Program-made: the position numbers and the translations under genes
The notes under the pieces: model-generated
Told to the model about the DNA's origin: nothing
What the model saw: the letters and a program-made list of their open reading frames with translations, nothing else
Databases searched by the model: none
In this document: in pieces, positions 11,401 to 28,479 of the stretch
Numbering within the stretch: the first letter of the stretch is position 1
Layout: each line of letters begins with the position of its first letter
Assembly: GCF_932294415.1 (NCBI RefSeq)
Contig: NC_065539.1
Coordinates: 53,463,501-53,527,500 of the forward strand
Direction: 5' to 3'
Length of the DNA: 64,000 nucleotides
Source: Quercus robur
Lineage: Eukaryota > Streptophyta > Magnoliopsida > Fagales > Fagaceae

Positions 11401-11565
11401 AAGTGTTACATTCACAAAATTTTCCCAACAAATCTTAGATGTTGAGTTGTTACTAGCTCTAATTTGAATCTATTATTAAAATTACTTTTTTGCTAATCAA
11501 TAATGGTCAATAATAACCTAATACTTAAGATTTGTTGTGAAAAATATTGTGGATGTAGTATTTTT
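11401..11565. mobile_element. Small MITE, family 1 copy 2
   Basis: About 165 bp with inverted ends: the left end runs GTTACATTCACAAAATTTTC and the right end reads GTGAAAAATATTGTGGATGT on the same strand. Left and right ends match each other inverted, and both match the element at 9006-9156. Non-coding. Confidence 0.65.
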
Positions 11566-14500
11566 CTCTCATTTTTTCTTCTTTTTCATTTGATAAAAAG
11601 ATATTATTTTGTTTATTAGTTAATATTTGGGCTTAGAAATAATCTTATTGGTTAAAATTTGGGGGCCTTTTTTTTTATTTAAGGCTTTAGGCGACTGTCT
11701 CATTTGCTTATACTATAGAACTGGCCCTGCTTTCAGTCAATTAAAAAGGGTTTAGTTTGTGAAAAAAAAAAAAACACAAGTTTTCAACGTGGTTCAACTT
11801 ATTAGGCATACATCCACAATTTTGTATTTTTTTTTCTGCATATATTTTCTATTACATATGTGTGTTTTTAACTTTTTATACATAAGCTTTATTCATAAAA
11901 TCCAATTGTTATTCATTGGATTGTGTATTCCATGTATAGTCCTCACATGACCGTTGTACAAACAATAAATAAAAATCTCAAAAGAAGAGGTTTTGGCAAT
12001 ATGCATGCAAAAGAGCTTTCCAAAATATAATTTGCAATACTCAAAAAGGTTAAGCAAAATAAAAATAATAATAATTGTAGCAAAAAAAAAAAAAAATCAC
12101 AAGAGGTTGTGGTCAAAGAAACATACAAAAATTGTGTAGGCACCACTTTTTGTTTTCTTATAATGATATGATTTGAATTCATGATATTCCCTCATAATTG
12201 ACACAGTGCGTTCTCATTGTTCATTTCTCTAACTTGGTCTAAAGTCTAAACTTTCCAGAATTTTGTAATAAAAAGGTGGTAAGGTTAGAAACTTTTAAAA
12301 GTCTTAGTAATGTGCCGACAGGGGTGGCACCACCGTCCAAAGGGCGGGCCGACCAACTAAAAGGTGATGGGCTTATGGCCCACACTGGAAAGGTGATTTT
12401 ATTATTTCCAATTTTTATTGTTATAATTTTTTTCTTTTTTTTAGAATGTTTTTATTATAATAGTTGAAAGACTTAATAATAATAATATAAAATATATCAA
12501 GATTATAAATTCCAAATTTCCAATAATTTAACTGAAGACCAATGTGATAGAGAGTCTAAATTCTAATGATGTGTTTGCATTCGATTGAATACAATATAGA
12601 ATATAGCTCCTTGATCTAAATCATTCATTTTGGCTGCTTTCAACCACACATTATTAATTTATTACAACTACAAATATATATATACATGTATGTATTAATA
12701 TATTATATCATATGCTTACTGCATGGAGTGTGGAGTGAATTGCATGTGGACTTTGATTAATAAATAAGATTTTTATTTTTTATTTTTTCCCATTGAAAGG
12801 AATAATATATATTTTTTATGTAATGAAAGAATACCAACAATTATTAAATTAGAGTTAATGATGTAACCACTCTGTTGAGAGGGATGATGAATAGGAATTT
12901 TACATTTATTTTATCAGTCTTTAAAGCATTTTAGATTCGGGAATCCCTAATCTTTTGTGAAGTTTCTAATCCAAGCATAGCAAGAGGTCAATGGTCAATT
13001 AGTCATCAAGTCCTTCGATTAAAATAATTATTTTTCAAATGTAATCCTAAAATTGACTAGTAAATATGTTGATGAACTAGTAAATATATTTTTAGTTTTT
13101 TTTTTTTTTTGAAAGGATTTTTAGTTTAATTATACTGAATCATTTTATTATAAAAATTATTAAAGTTATAACAGTAATTACATAGGAATAGGAATAGGTA
13201 TTACAAAAAATACAAGACGTTGTAATGTAATTCTCATTACTATTCATTTATTTGGTGACATCACAATAATAGAACAGATGATGGAATGAAAGTATTTTAA
13301 ATCAAATTTAAGATATATTTTAGGAAATATCTTCCTCATATAATTATATTTCCTAAAAAAATAATATTTTGCAAATTTGAAGAGAGATTGATTATTTTTT
13401 ATTAAAGAGAGATTGGTTATTTTTTGTGTTTTTTATTTTCATAATTGTTATATATATATAGGGAAAGTTTTTTTATTTGGAAATATATTAATTTTAGAAA
13501 TTAATACACCTACTAAAGAATAGTTATTACAACTCTTTTAGACATGAATAGTTATTCCTCATTTTAAAGTATAATTATTCAAAATTGATGACTATTCCGT
13601 ATTCCTTATGATAAAAGTATAACCAAACTATTAAATAGCTAAATTATAAGAATAACTATTACATTATAGTGTTTATTACAGTTTAGGTTTATTAATATCT
13701 CTTATAAGTCAATTTTTTTGAACCCCAAAGCCCCCACAAAAGGAAAGGTTTGTGGTTGTAGCCTTCCTTTTTTTGGTGGGCATAAAAAGGAAAAAATTGA
13801 AAAAAAAAAAAAAAAAAAAATCTCAAACAAGAAAAACGTGTTCAGTGAACAATCAGAAATGTACAAAACCACAAAATATTGAACCGTATTATTATAACCT
13901 TAACCTATAATAATAAAAAATTGTATTATGATAAAGCCCAAATGACAAAAGTAAAACAAAGTTTTAATAGCCCAAGAAAAGACATTATTGAGATATTAAG
14001 CAAGGGTATGACAAGAGAAAAGGATGTTAATGAAGGGGTATATCAGTCATTTGAGTTCCCCAAGATAACTTTGCACCCACCAAACATGTACACTTGGAAG
14101 TAACGACAGGACTGAGGAGACAGCAAAGACACTAAAGAAAATGAGCGTGCAGTAGATCTATCTCATTCATTACAATTAAATAGTTACAATCTTTTTTTTT
14201 TTTTTTTTTTGAGAAGCAAAATAGTTACAATATTAATTAGGCAAGTAAAGTCTTAATCTCCTAGATTTGGATGCACATAACATTACACAAACCTGCATAG
14301 TATAACAATAAGATTATTATTCAGCCAAAAAAGAAGAAGAAGGTAGTATTATGATTTCAATTGTAAATATATGAATTCTTTAAACTGCATAGCAATATTA
14401 GAAAAGTAACAAAAAAAAAATCAAACATTTTAATTATATATGAGATATAATACAGATAGAACAACAATGCTATCAACACAATTTTTATTTTATTTTATAA

Positions 14501-14700
14501 TATTTGAGAGGATAGATTATGATTATTGATAAAGTTATTTTTTTTTATTATATGTTGTTTCAATAGTTGTCAAGAAGAAAAAATAATTGTGAAATTTTTT
14601 ATATATTTAGACTAATAATAAATATAAATATATATTGAGATTAGCAAATTCCTTCTTTCATTTGTAAAGTAACAATAATTCCAATATTTCTTGGTACTGT
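11566..14700. other. Intergenic, gene-poor
   Basis: About 3.1 kb of AT-rich DNA with many A/T runs and no reading frame with recognisable protein features. A GC-richer patch near 12310-12385 is not identified. Confidence 0.5.
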
Positions 14701-15974
14701 TTTTTGTCAGTGTCTGTCTTCCTTTTACAGTTGACGGGTCATCAAACAGTGACTGGCAAATCTCAGAATATAATGCAAAAGACCCATTTGAGACAGAGAG
14801 TGAGTCTGAGAGTAATAGAGAGAGAAAAAAAATGGGGTGAGAAGGATGATAGGCAGCTGGAGTTTAAGCATCACAGCTGCTGGCTAAAATCCCATTAACA
14901 AGTTTCATTCTTCTGGTGTGTACTTTATCCAAGTGCTTTCCTAAATATTCACTTTTTGCAGTTTTGGCTGATTCCCATTTGCTTAAAATATGTGTGTAGT
15001 TTTGTTCCATTGGATGTTTGCTCTGGTTGCTGGATAAGAATTAAGAACCCATCACTGGATTTCATTCACTTGGTAAGTTCTTGATCTTATGGTTCATAAA
15101 GGTTCAGTCTTTTTGTAGTTTCTGTTGAGACAAGTCTGCTCATAATTATTGCTGATCAGCACTGTAATTCATATTTTACGTTTTTATTGAGATCCATATG
15201 CATATATATCTACTAGATTCACTCAATGTACATAGTTTTTTTGTTCACTTAATCCCTCCTATTGTTAAAAACTCTCTCTCTCTCATACATATGTATGTGT
15301 GTGTGTGTATACATATTTATTGGTGTACTTATTGATCAAAGTAATTTTAGTGATGCTTTTTACTGGATTGTGGGGAGTTCAAGTTATGCGTTCCTGGTGT
15401 TTGTGTTTTGGGTTGTCAGCACTCCCATGATTTATCTGTTACTTCATGCTGGATCAAGTGAAGGAGAAGAATACATGTGATCAGCCCAGATTAGTGTGTT
15501 GAGGATCCAAGCTGATCCCAAAAGTTTTGGGACTAAGGCTTTGTTGTTGTTAATAGTTTTGAAGATATGATATTTATTGTCTCTCTTTTTCTGTGGAGCA
15601 GTTGATTTGGTTGCTTGAAGGCTACTGAAGTGAGGAGTAGCAATTATTCAAGCATTGTACTTGTGTCCAATTAAGCAGGTAGTGATATTGTCCTATATAA
15701 TCTGAAGAAGCTTATATGAACTGAATAGGATTTTGAAGATCAAACTCTAAAATTTGCTTACACTGATTTTTTTTTTTCTTTGATGATCTTGCTGCCTAGG
15801 TGCAAGAAGTGACAGGTGTAGAGCTGCAAAGCATCATTTAGCATATAATTGGGTGGTGTGTTTTGTCTAATTGATATTCTGGCCTGGATCCATTACCTAG
15901 GATTTTGTTACTGGTATAAAGACCAAGCGTTTGCCAAGTCAAAACCAGTTGCACTGCTGTTCCTTGCTGGAGTC
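14700..15974 (+). other. Probable spliced 5' leader of the NET1 gene
   Basis: Between the intergenic DNA and the NET1 start lie plausible splice sites: donor TTG|GTAAGT at 15072, a small candidate exon about 15602-15679 (GAGCAG| ... GCAG|GTAGTG), and acceptor CTGCCTAG| before 15800. The last piece, 15800-15974, contains no ATG, which makes the start codon at 15975 the first one. The transcription start is not located; GA-rich sequence near 14795-14835 may be leader. Exon borders here are inference. Confidence 0.45.
15490..15555 (+). repeat. Short-element tail ending in TTG repeats
   Basis: The sequence CTGATCCCAAAAGTTTTGGGACTAAGG followed by CTTTGTTGTTGTT is the type of 3' end shared by many plant SINEs and RTE-type LINEs that end in TTG repeats. 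A relative lies at about 46230-46290. Only the tail is recognisable. Confidence 0.5.
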
Positions 15975-18900
15975 ATGGCAACCTTGTTACATTCTGAGTC
16001 TAGACGCTTATATTCTTGGTGGTGGGACAGCCACATTAGCCCAAAGAATTCAAAATGGCTTCAGGAAAATCTTACAGGTGTTGATATTTTTTCCTTACGA
16101 CTTAATTGGCTATCACTGTGTTCTTGAAATTTTTGTTTCTTGCTCAGATCTGTTGTTTTTCATGTTTGTTGATGGCGGTTGCTTTCTAATTACTAAAACT
16201 GGTTATTGCAAATCAAGTTAACACAAATCTTCAACTAAGCATCCATAAGAACTTAACCATATGATGAGGAACACTTGTTGAACAATTCTTTATAAGAATA
16301 CACTGTATTCAATTTGTTTTGATTTTGAATATATTATTCATTCTTGTTGGTACATTCTTATATATTGCCCTTTCTTTCTTGTTACTTTCCTCATAACCCC
16401 AGTACTTATTGAAATGAACTTGAATGACAATGTCTCTTTTTCTAAATATACTGCAATTTACTTCACCTCATCTTATGCTAAAATATATAATTCTCCCCCT
16501 TGTTAGACTTTAAAAAGTTTCAATTTAAAAAACTGAACTTTCTTAATAGTTTCAACCCCCCAAACCACCCTTTCTCCTTTGTCCTCTCGGTGAATCACAG
16601 TTGGCTAAAAGTAACAAAAGTTAACATAAAGTATACTTAAAATCTACCCAAAAAAAAAAAATTCTTCATAGGAATTGCAGGTGGCATTTTGGCATTAAAA
16701 AAGCTTAGAAAATGGCTAAAAATAACCTAAAAGATAAACGTAGTTTAATGAAAATGCAATTTTTTGTGAGTTCTTTTGCACTAAAACACCATTTGGCATT
16801 TATATGATGGTTTGTTAGTGTCCAAGGTAAGTCTCAAGTACACTTACTTGAGTTCTTGTTAATTTTAGTTAATAGTCATTCATTAAGGAAGAAACTTATA
16901 TTGGTTTGGAAAATTCAAGGTTTTAACTGAAAAATTTTAAATTCTAAGGTTTAATTTGAAACCACCTCTAAGCTATAAGCAGAATTACGTAATTTCCCCT
17001 TCATTTTACATTTTACTACTGATAATTTTGAAAGTTTGTAATGTCCCAGATGCTATTACAACCAGGAATCTTGTCATTTATGCTGGCACATGTTTTTTGA
17101 TGAAAAAAAACATGTGCCAGCATAAAAACATAGATCTTAATAATTCAATGAATAATCACCCTTGAGTTGTGCATCATAGAAATTAATAGGCATTTAATCC
17201 ACTTTTATAATTTTTAAGAGGTAGTAGCCATGGTTCTCTATGGAACATGATCTAGGAAGGTTTGATGGCATTATTAACCATGAAAAAAAAATTATTAAGA
17301 TGGCTAAACAAGTGGACGTGCTGCTCTATGCATGTCTGTAATGCACATGCATCATCTCTATGCTATTTTAGGCCACATTCTTAACAGACCCTAAATCTGT
17401 TGATACAGACATGGATGCCAAGGTCAAAGCAATGATCAAGCTCATTGAAGAAGATGCAGATTCTTTTGCAAGGAGGGCAGAAATGTACTACAAGAAACGT
17501 CCAGAACTTATGAAACTGGTAGAGGAGTTCTACCGAGCCTACCGTGCATTAGCTGAGAGGTATGATCATGCAACTGTGGAGCTTCGCCAGGCCCATCGAA
17601 CCATGGCAGAAGTGTTTCCCAACCAAGTACCTTATGTGCTGGCTGACGATTCACCCTCAGGTTCTTCAGGCCCTGAGGTTGATCCCCATACACCAGAAAT
17701 GCCACATCCAATTCGTGCATTGTTAGACCCAGATGACTTGCACAAGGATGCACTGGGACTCTCTTCAACCAGCTTACAAACTATGAAAAGGAATGGAGAG
17801 CGTTCAGAAGAATTTGACACTGGAATAAGCAAAAGGGGTCTTAAACAGTTCAATGAGATGTTTGGGTCAAGAGAACTAGTGGCACAAAATTCAAATGTTG
17901 CTGAAGGAAGGATGAGAAAAGACCCAAAAGTTCATGAAGCAGAAGAGAGTGAACGAAATTTGCAACATGGTTTCTTTTCCAAGTCTCAGCATGCTGGGGA
18001 AGCTGAAAGAGAAGTTGAGACCTTAAAGAAAACCCTAGCAGAGATACAGGTTGAAAAGGAAGCTATCCTTCTTCAATACAAGCAGAGTCTGGAGCAGCTA
18101 TCTCACCTTGGGAGAGAACTTAATCAAGCCCAAAGGGATGCTGGAGGGCTTGATGAACGAGCAAGCAAAGCAGAAATTGAAATTAAGATACTGAAGGAAG
18201 CCCTTGTTGAGTTAGAAGCTGAGAGGGATGCTGGTCTTCGTCAATACAATCAGAGTTTAGAAAGGATATCTAGCTTGGAGAATATGTTATCTGTTGCCCA
18301 AGATGATGCAAAAGGACTCCATGTGCGAGCTGTTAAAGCAGAAACTGAAGCTCAATGTTTCAATCAAGAACTTTCTAGATTAGAGGCTGAAAAGGAGGCA
18401 GGTCTTCTTCATTATAAACAATGTCTTGAGAAGATATCAGTTCTGGAGACTAAAATATCACTTGCTGAGGAGAATGCTCGAATGCTAAATGAGCAAATTG
18501 AAAGAGCTGAAACTGAAGTTAAGGAACTAAAGAAAGCTCTTACCAAACTAAATGAAGAAAAAGAATCTGCAGCATTTCAGTATAAGCAGTGCTTGGAGAT
18601 AATAGAGAAGATGGAGAGAGAACTTTTTCATGCCCAAGAGGATGCCAAACGCCTGAATAGTGAACTTCTGAAAGGGGCTGCAAAATTAAAGAGTGCAGAA
18701 GAAGAGTGTTTTCAGTTGGAGAGATCCAATCAATCTCTGCGGTTAGAGGCAGACAATCTGGTGCAGAAGATTGTGGTGAAGGACCAAGAACTTTCAGAAA
18801 AGCATGGTGAGTTGGAAAAGTTACAAACTCTGATGCACGAGGAACACTCACGGTTTGAGCAAGTGGAAGCCACTCTCCAAACTTTGCAGAAGTTGCACTC

Positions 18901-21900
18901 TCAATCTCAAGAGGAGCAGAGAGCTCTGGCAGTGGAGCTTAAAAATGGGCTTCAGATGTTCAAGGACTTGGAGATCAGCAAACGTGGGATGGATGAACAA
19001 ATGCAAAGGGTTAAGGAAGAAAACAGGAGCCTGAATGAAATGAACTTTTCTTCCACCATATCAATAAATAATCTGCAAAATGAAATCTTTACCTTGAAGC
19101 TAATGAAAGAGAAACTTGAAGAGGAGGTTACACTAAATGCAGACCAAAGCAATGCTCTCCAGCAGGAAATTTGGCATTTAAAGGAGGAAATCAAGGGCTT
19201 AAATGGAAGATACCAGGCTATTATGGAGCAAGTAGCATCTGTAGGTCTGAATCCTGAATGCCTTGAGTCATCCGTGAAAGACTTACAAGATGAGAATTCA
19301 AACCTGAAAGAGGTCTGTGAAAGGGAAAAAGAAGAGAGAGAAGCCCTACACGAGAAGTTGAAGCATATGGATGAAATTTCAAAAGAGAATGCTGTTCTGG
19401 AGAGTTCCCTGTCAGGATTAATGGCTGAGTTGGAGGGGTTGAGAGAGAAAGTTGGGAACTTGCAGGAGTCCTGTCAGTTTCTCCAAGGAGAAAAATCCAC
19501 ACTTGTTTCTGAAAAAGCTACTCTGTTTTCACAGTTACAAATTGTCACTGAGAATCTGCAGAAGCTCTTGGAAAAGAACACCTTGCTGGAGAATTCACTC
19601 TCCAGTGCAAATATGGAGCTTGAAGGTTTGAGGGCAAGATCTAAGAGCTTAGAAGAGGTATGCCAGTTGCTTGGTAATGAGAAGTCCAAAATCCTAAATG
19701 AGAGGGACACCCTGGTATCTCAGTTGGAAAATGTTGAACAGAGATTGGGTAGTCTGGAAAGTAGGTTTACAAAATTAGAAGAAAAATATTCGGATCTGGA
19801 AAAGGAGAAAAAATCCACGTTTTGCAGGGTAGAAGAATTGCAAGCTTACATCTTCATGGAGAAGCAAGAGCACACAAGTTACGCGCAGTCAAGTGAGGCG
19901 CGATTGGCAGGTTTGGAGAACCAAGTGCATATCCTGCAACAAGAAAGTAGGTTGGGGAAGAAGGAATTCGAGGAAGAACTTGATAGAGCTGTCAATGCTC
20001 AGGTTGAGGTTTTCATCCTTCAGAAGTTTATAGAAGATTTGGAAGAAAAGAATTTATCTCTACTAAATCAATGTCAAAAACAGGTTGAAGCATCCAAATT
20101 TTCAGATAAACTGATCTCAGAGTTGGAGAGTGAGAATCTTGAGCAACAGGTAGAAGTAGAATTCTTGTTAGATGAAATCCAGAAGTTGAGGATGGTAATT
20201 CATCAAGTGTTCAGGGCTATTCAAATTGATCCAGATAATGGGAATGTAGATAAGATTGAGCATGAGCATATACCTGTACCGCGTATTTTGGATGGTATTG
20301 AGGATTTAAAAGATTCTCTGTTGACAAGCAAGGATGAGAAGCAGCAGCTGCTGGTTGAGAACTCAGTTCTCTTAACTTTACTTGGGCAACTTAAATTAGA
20401 GGGTGCAGAACTCGATTCTGAGAAAAAGATCATTGAGCATGAGTTTGAGGTCATGACAGAGCAGTGTTCTATGCTGCAAAAGAACAAGCACGAGCTTCTA
20501 GAGATGAACATGCAGTTGAGATCAGAAATGGGCAAGAGTGAGCAACGGGAGGAAGTTTTAAAGGCTGAATTGGAAACTCTACACATTTCTCTGGCAACTT
20601 CGAAGGGGGCTTGCCTGGTATTGCAGAAAGAAAGTACAATGTTGCTTGAAGAGAAGAAATCCTTGCTGAAGAGTTTTTCTGACCTGAAAGAGGAAAAGCA
20701 TATTCTTGAAGAGGAAAACAGTTCCATTCTTCATGAAGCATTAGCTCTCAGCAATATGGCTTTAGTCTTTGAGAGCTTTGCAACCGAGAAATCTGTGGAA
20801 CTAGAAGCACTTTCTGCAAATATCGACAGTCTCCATGTTGTCAACATTGACCTCAAGGAGGAGGTTAGCATGTTGGGGAAGAAGATGGAAATGAAAGAGG
20901 AAGAAAATCTATGTCTGAATGAAACAGTAGTGAAGTTAGGGAAAGAGCTGAGTGAAGCCAAAGATTTAAATGACCAATTATGCATTCAATTGTCTGTTGA
21001 AAAAGATTTTCTGAGACAAAAGGCAACAGAGCTTTCAGAAGCAGAACAGAAGCTTAAGGCTTCAGAAAGCTTGAATGTTGAATTATGCAGAACTGTTGAA
21101 GACCTGAAGATGGAACATGAAGAATCAAAACTAGTCAGGGAAAATCTAGAGAGACAGATTCTTGAAGTATTGGATGATAGCACAATTCAGAAAAAAGAAA
21201 TTGAATGCCTTCGTGAGGTGAATGAGAATATGGAGTCTAAAGTAGCAATATTAAACAAAGAAATTGAAGAACATAGGATTAGAGAAGAGAATTTGAATTC
21301 AGAGCTGCAAGAGAAGAGAGATGAATTTGAACTATGGGATGCTGAGGCTGCAACATTTTATTTTGATCTCCAGATTTCTGCCACTCGTGAAGTTCTACTT
21401 GAAAAGAAGGTTCAAGAACTTGCTGGAGCTTGTGAGAGTCTTGAAGATGAAACTGCTGCAAAAGGTATGGAGATTGCACAGATGAAGGAAAGGGTTAGCT
21501 TCTTAGAAAGTGAGATAGGAGGACTGAAGGCGCAGTTGTCTGCATATGTTCCTGTCATAGCTTCTTTAGGAGATGATATAGCCTCTCTTGAGCAGAATGC
21601 CCTTCTTCACACAAAGCTTTCTGTGGCACGAAATCTAGAAACACAGGTATTATTTTTCATTTTTTTGAAAACATCATGTTAATGTGATTGGCTTCTTGAT
21701 TCTTGGTGCTAACTTTTTTAGGGGCCAAACAACAAGCCCAATTCTATGAAGCCAAACCAACACGCACTCACACCTGTGTATTTCATTTTAGTAACCTTAT
21801 TGAACTGTTTAACATGAAGAACTTGTTAATTCAAATGGCACTAGAAATTGATATTCAACCACTTCAGTTTTTACACTTGGTTTCAAATCCTAACCCCTCC

Positions 21901-23262
21901 ACCCCTCGCCCTCTCCTCTCCTCTTTTTCCAAAATTTAATTTTAAACTTGAAGGATAATTGGAAACCCTGCTTTTTCTTGAAATTTTCTGCCTGCAGAAA
22001 CAGATACATGCAGGATTGCAACTCATGCAAGTGGACTTGAAGTCCTTAGCCCTTCAACATAGATATTGTGTGTATAATGCCTTTTTGCTGAATCTCATAC
22101 TTAATTAACATGCATATTTCTGTAGGACAAGGAAATGGAAATTCATCCTTATGAAAACAGCTGTCAAGAGCTTAAAGAAGATCAAAGGACTGCGGTACCA
22201 AATGGAGTCTCACATTTGCAGAAGATGCAGACTAGGATTAAAGCAGTAGAAAAGACTGTTACGGAAGAAATGGAAAGGCTTGCAACACAAGAAAGCATAA
22301 ACACCAACATCAAAGTAGAAGATGTAATGAAAGAGACTGAAGACTTCAAACCAAAAGGCAAATTGCCTCAAGAGAGAGGTCTGGAATCACAGAGGACTAA
22401 ACCTGAAAATGGGATTTTGATGAAAGATATTCCACTTGATCAAGTCTCAGATACTTCATTCTATGGGAGAAGCAAGATAGATAATGGTAGAGCTGATGAT
22501 GAGATGCTTGAATTATGGGAAACTGCAGAGCAAGAGTGCGGCCAGGGTCCAATGGTCAATGAGACACAAAAGCAGGCATCTGCACCAGTAGAAGATGTTA
22601 ATGCATACCACAGGCTAGAAGATGGGGAGAAGAGTCAGGATCTCCCTTCAGAATTAGAGATTGAGAAGGAGTTGGGCATTGACAAGCTAGAGGTATCTGC
22701 AAGTGTTAGACAGCCAAATCAAGATGTCAACAAGGGAAAGTTCCTGGAGAGACTTGCTTCCGATGCTCAGAAATTGACGAGTCTTCAAACAACTTTACAA
22801 GATCTGAAAAAGAGAGTGGAGATGAACAAGAGAAGCAAGAAGGCTAGTGACATTGAATATGAAACAATCAAAAGACAGTTACAGGAAGTTGAGGAGGCTA
22901 TTTTGCAGCTGGTGGATGTCAATGATAAATTGACAAAAGATATTGAGGATAGCCCATCATCTTTGGATGGAAGACCTTCAGTAGAGCTGGAGGAGGCTGG
23001 AAATGTCCGCAGAAAGAGAGCAACAGAACAGGCAACTAAAGGGTCCGAAAAAATTGGACGTTTGCAGTTTGATTTACAAAACATTGAGTATGTTCTGCTT
23101 AAATTGGAGGATGAAAAGAAAAGCAAAGGAAAGCACCGATTTCCTGAAAGTAGAACAGGCAGTCTCTTGAGAGACTTTATTTACAGTGGAGGGAAGGGTA
23201 GTGAGAGGCGTAAGAAGTCTTGTTTTTGTGGCTGTACAAGACCTTCAACTGATGGAGACTAA
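15975..23262 (+). CDS. NET1: NETWORKED 1 (NET1/KIP1-like) actin-binding protein
   Basis: Coding exons 15975-16077, 17409-21646 and 22126-23262 join in phase to give 1825 aa, close to Arabidopsis NET1A (about 1.7-1.8 k residues). NET proteins bind F-actin through an N-terminal NAB domain and tether it to membranes; NET1 members act at the plasma membrane and plasmodesmata. Exon 1 encodes [20 protein letters not shown] and the start of the NAB domain; the split codon (G|AC) restores [11 protein letters not shown]. The NAB continues through [20 protein letters not shown] to about residue 93. From about residue 190 onward the protein is almost wholly heptad-rich coiled coil. The end, [13 protein letters not shown], is the basic, Cys-rich tail usual for NET1. 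A start at the large exon's own ATG (17411) would lose a third of the NAB domain and is rejected. Exon 3 begins at a TGTAG acceptor. NET1 versus other NET1 subtypes is not resolved. Confidence 0.95.
17077..17126. repeat. Perfect 22-bp inverted repeat in NET1 intron
   Basis: Arms 17077-17098 and 17105-17126 are exact reverse complements, separated by a 6-nt loop (GATGAA). The arms include ATGCTGGCACATG. It sits in the 1.3-kb intron between the first and second coding exons, some 280 bp before the acceptor, and would form a strong hairpin in the pre-mRNA. Confidence 0.9.
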
Positions 23263-25108
23263 GGTAATTACTAAGAGGAAAGCATGTTTCCATCAGCTGT
23301 AAGTTTCACTCCCTGAGATGATCCTAATATTATGTTTAGGGGGTCATTTCTTGGATTAATCAGTAAAAACTGTGCCTTTTAGCTTAGAGGAACTGTAAGA
23401 ATTTAGGACCAAACTAATTATAATAAGCTGCTTTTCCAGCATTTTATTTGTTAATTTATAAGACAATCAATATCACTAAGGAACTCAGTAGTACAAGTTT
23501 CTTATATATGGTTGATAGTTTTCTCGAACGGCATTGTTTGACACCAACTATGGTTTGACACCATGGTAGAGAAGCGTGGACTTGAACAAGTTCATTTTGA
23601 CTTAACTACACCTTGGAGATGGGGAAGTCCTCGTATATGGTCTTATACAACTTTAACAAGGCCAATATGTGCTAAAGATGGAAGCCCACTTGGCCAACAA
23701 TTATATTAACTAAAAAGGCCCACTTCTATTAGTACTTGTTCTAATAACTTAAGAATTTGATGTGCACAATTTATCTATTTTGTGGCAAACATTTTCAACA
23801 ATGTTGTAAACCAGAGGATTTTGAGTTTGTTCTCTTTAACTAAGATTGTGGATGCCTCATGAAATAACCCGTTACTCAGAACGATCTGATTAGCAGAATT
23901 ATTATGAACATGGTCCTCTATTTCCTTGTTGTAATTGATACTTGGTTGTCCAATTTGGCCATCTATTTGACATTAAGAACATTGAATACAGAAGTCAGTT
24001 AATAGCTTAGAGCTGGGATATAGATTTTACACGTCTTGAAGCTGGTTAAGCCCTGCAATAATTTTTTGTTCTGAGATAAAAGTTTTAGCAGGTGGAATTG
24101 ATAGCTTTGACAGTCAAGCAGGAGAAACAATCCCTTAACACCAACCTACAACCCTGTAACGAATCGGTAACTGAGGTTGGAGATTTCGAAAAAGAAAAAA
24201 CTTCATGATTTTTCTAGAATCTGAGGGCTGCTCAAACTCCACTCCAGGTTGATAAATTGTTTATAAAAGTTTCTCAAGTCCTTAAAACAGTGTCAAAGGA
24301 CGAGATTTGAAAACTAGAAAATCCGTCTCTATAAGGTTTGAGCCTTTGAGGTTTGGACCTGCATATGCAACGGATCTAAAAAATGCGGTTGATCGTGGTG
24401 CTATTATAATTCAAAATTTCAAGATACTAATACACACTAAAAATTACTAATTAATATTAGCATTAAACCATACAAGAAAATGGCATTAGTCGATTATATA
24501 TAGCTACTTCAAGACTCGAATTAAAATTTTTTTTTTTTTTTTTTTTAAATACTACTTTGTATAATAGATACTATCAAATTTTGTATAGAAAAATACTAGA
24601 TTAGCCCATCGTCAAATAGAGAACAGTTGGATAAATTAGTTCATAGTCACTTCAGATGATCCCGTAGGTTTTGTAGCAATAGTTTCAAAACAAAATATTC
24701 AAGATGTTTTAACTTAAAATGACCTAACTTGGTAGATGTAAAGCTTCATTCTACGTAAGTAGTTTAACTTAAAAGAAGTGTTTCATGTAATTGCACATGG
24801 TGGTGGATGTAAAGTTTCATCCACCCTAAACTTCTTTTCAGGGATGAAAATCTAGGGGTTTATCTGAAAATAAGTGTTTCATGCTCATTACATACGGATT
24901 TGGTTGGTAAAGATAACAAAATGTCGACTAAATTAAACGGACAAAAATGTCTCTTAATGACAAAATCACTCTAATTCTGACAGGTAGGAACAAAATAGGA
25001 GGAATGTTTAAATAAACAAGTTCTCCATAAACTGCGAGCAACAAAATCTCAGAGCCACCAAAAAAAACAAGAAAGTAAAAGCTGAAGGGCAATTTCAGAA
25101 TCCTTCAT
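23263..25108. other. Convergent spacer between NET1 and RPS3a
   Basis: Holds the 3' UTRs of both genes and AT-rich DNA. I see no further gene. Confidence 0.5.
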
Positions 25109-28354
<3,246 letters not shown>

Positions 28355-28442
28355 GATTGGATGAGCGGAGAGGAGGAGAGTGAGAGAGAGAGCACCAGAC
28401 GGCTATGGGGGCAAAACAAAAAATGAATGTTTTGAGAGAGCA

Positions 28443-28471
28443 AAACCCTAATTTTGGATGAGGAATTTATA
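28443..28471 (-). promoter_or_regulatory. RPS3a core promoter: TATA box and telo-box
   Basis: On the minus strand a TATA box (TATAAA, 28471-28466) is followed by a telo-box. The plus strand shows AAACCCTAA at 28443-28451. Telo-boxes near the start site are typical of plant ribosomal protein and translation-factor genes and are linked to growth-dependent expression. Transcription should begin around 28437, giving a leader of about 80 nt rich in CT repeats. Confidence 0.7.
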
Positions 28472-28479
28472 TGGGGGTG

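Noticed and set aside
15262-15480. Small open frame starting in a CT/GT microsatellite
   Set aside because: It lies in a probable leader intron of NET1 and has no recognisable protein features.
17508-21479. Many open frames on the minus strand across NET1
   Set aside because: They are antisense shadows of a long, heptad-rich coding exon; none shows its own start context or protein features.
17411-21682. NET1 as a single-exon 1423-residue protein
   Set aside because: That start lacks the [18 protein letters not shown] part of the NAB domain, and the 3' end reads into an intron; the three-exon model restores both ends.
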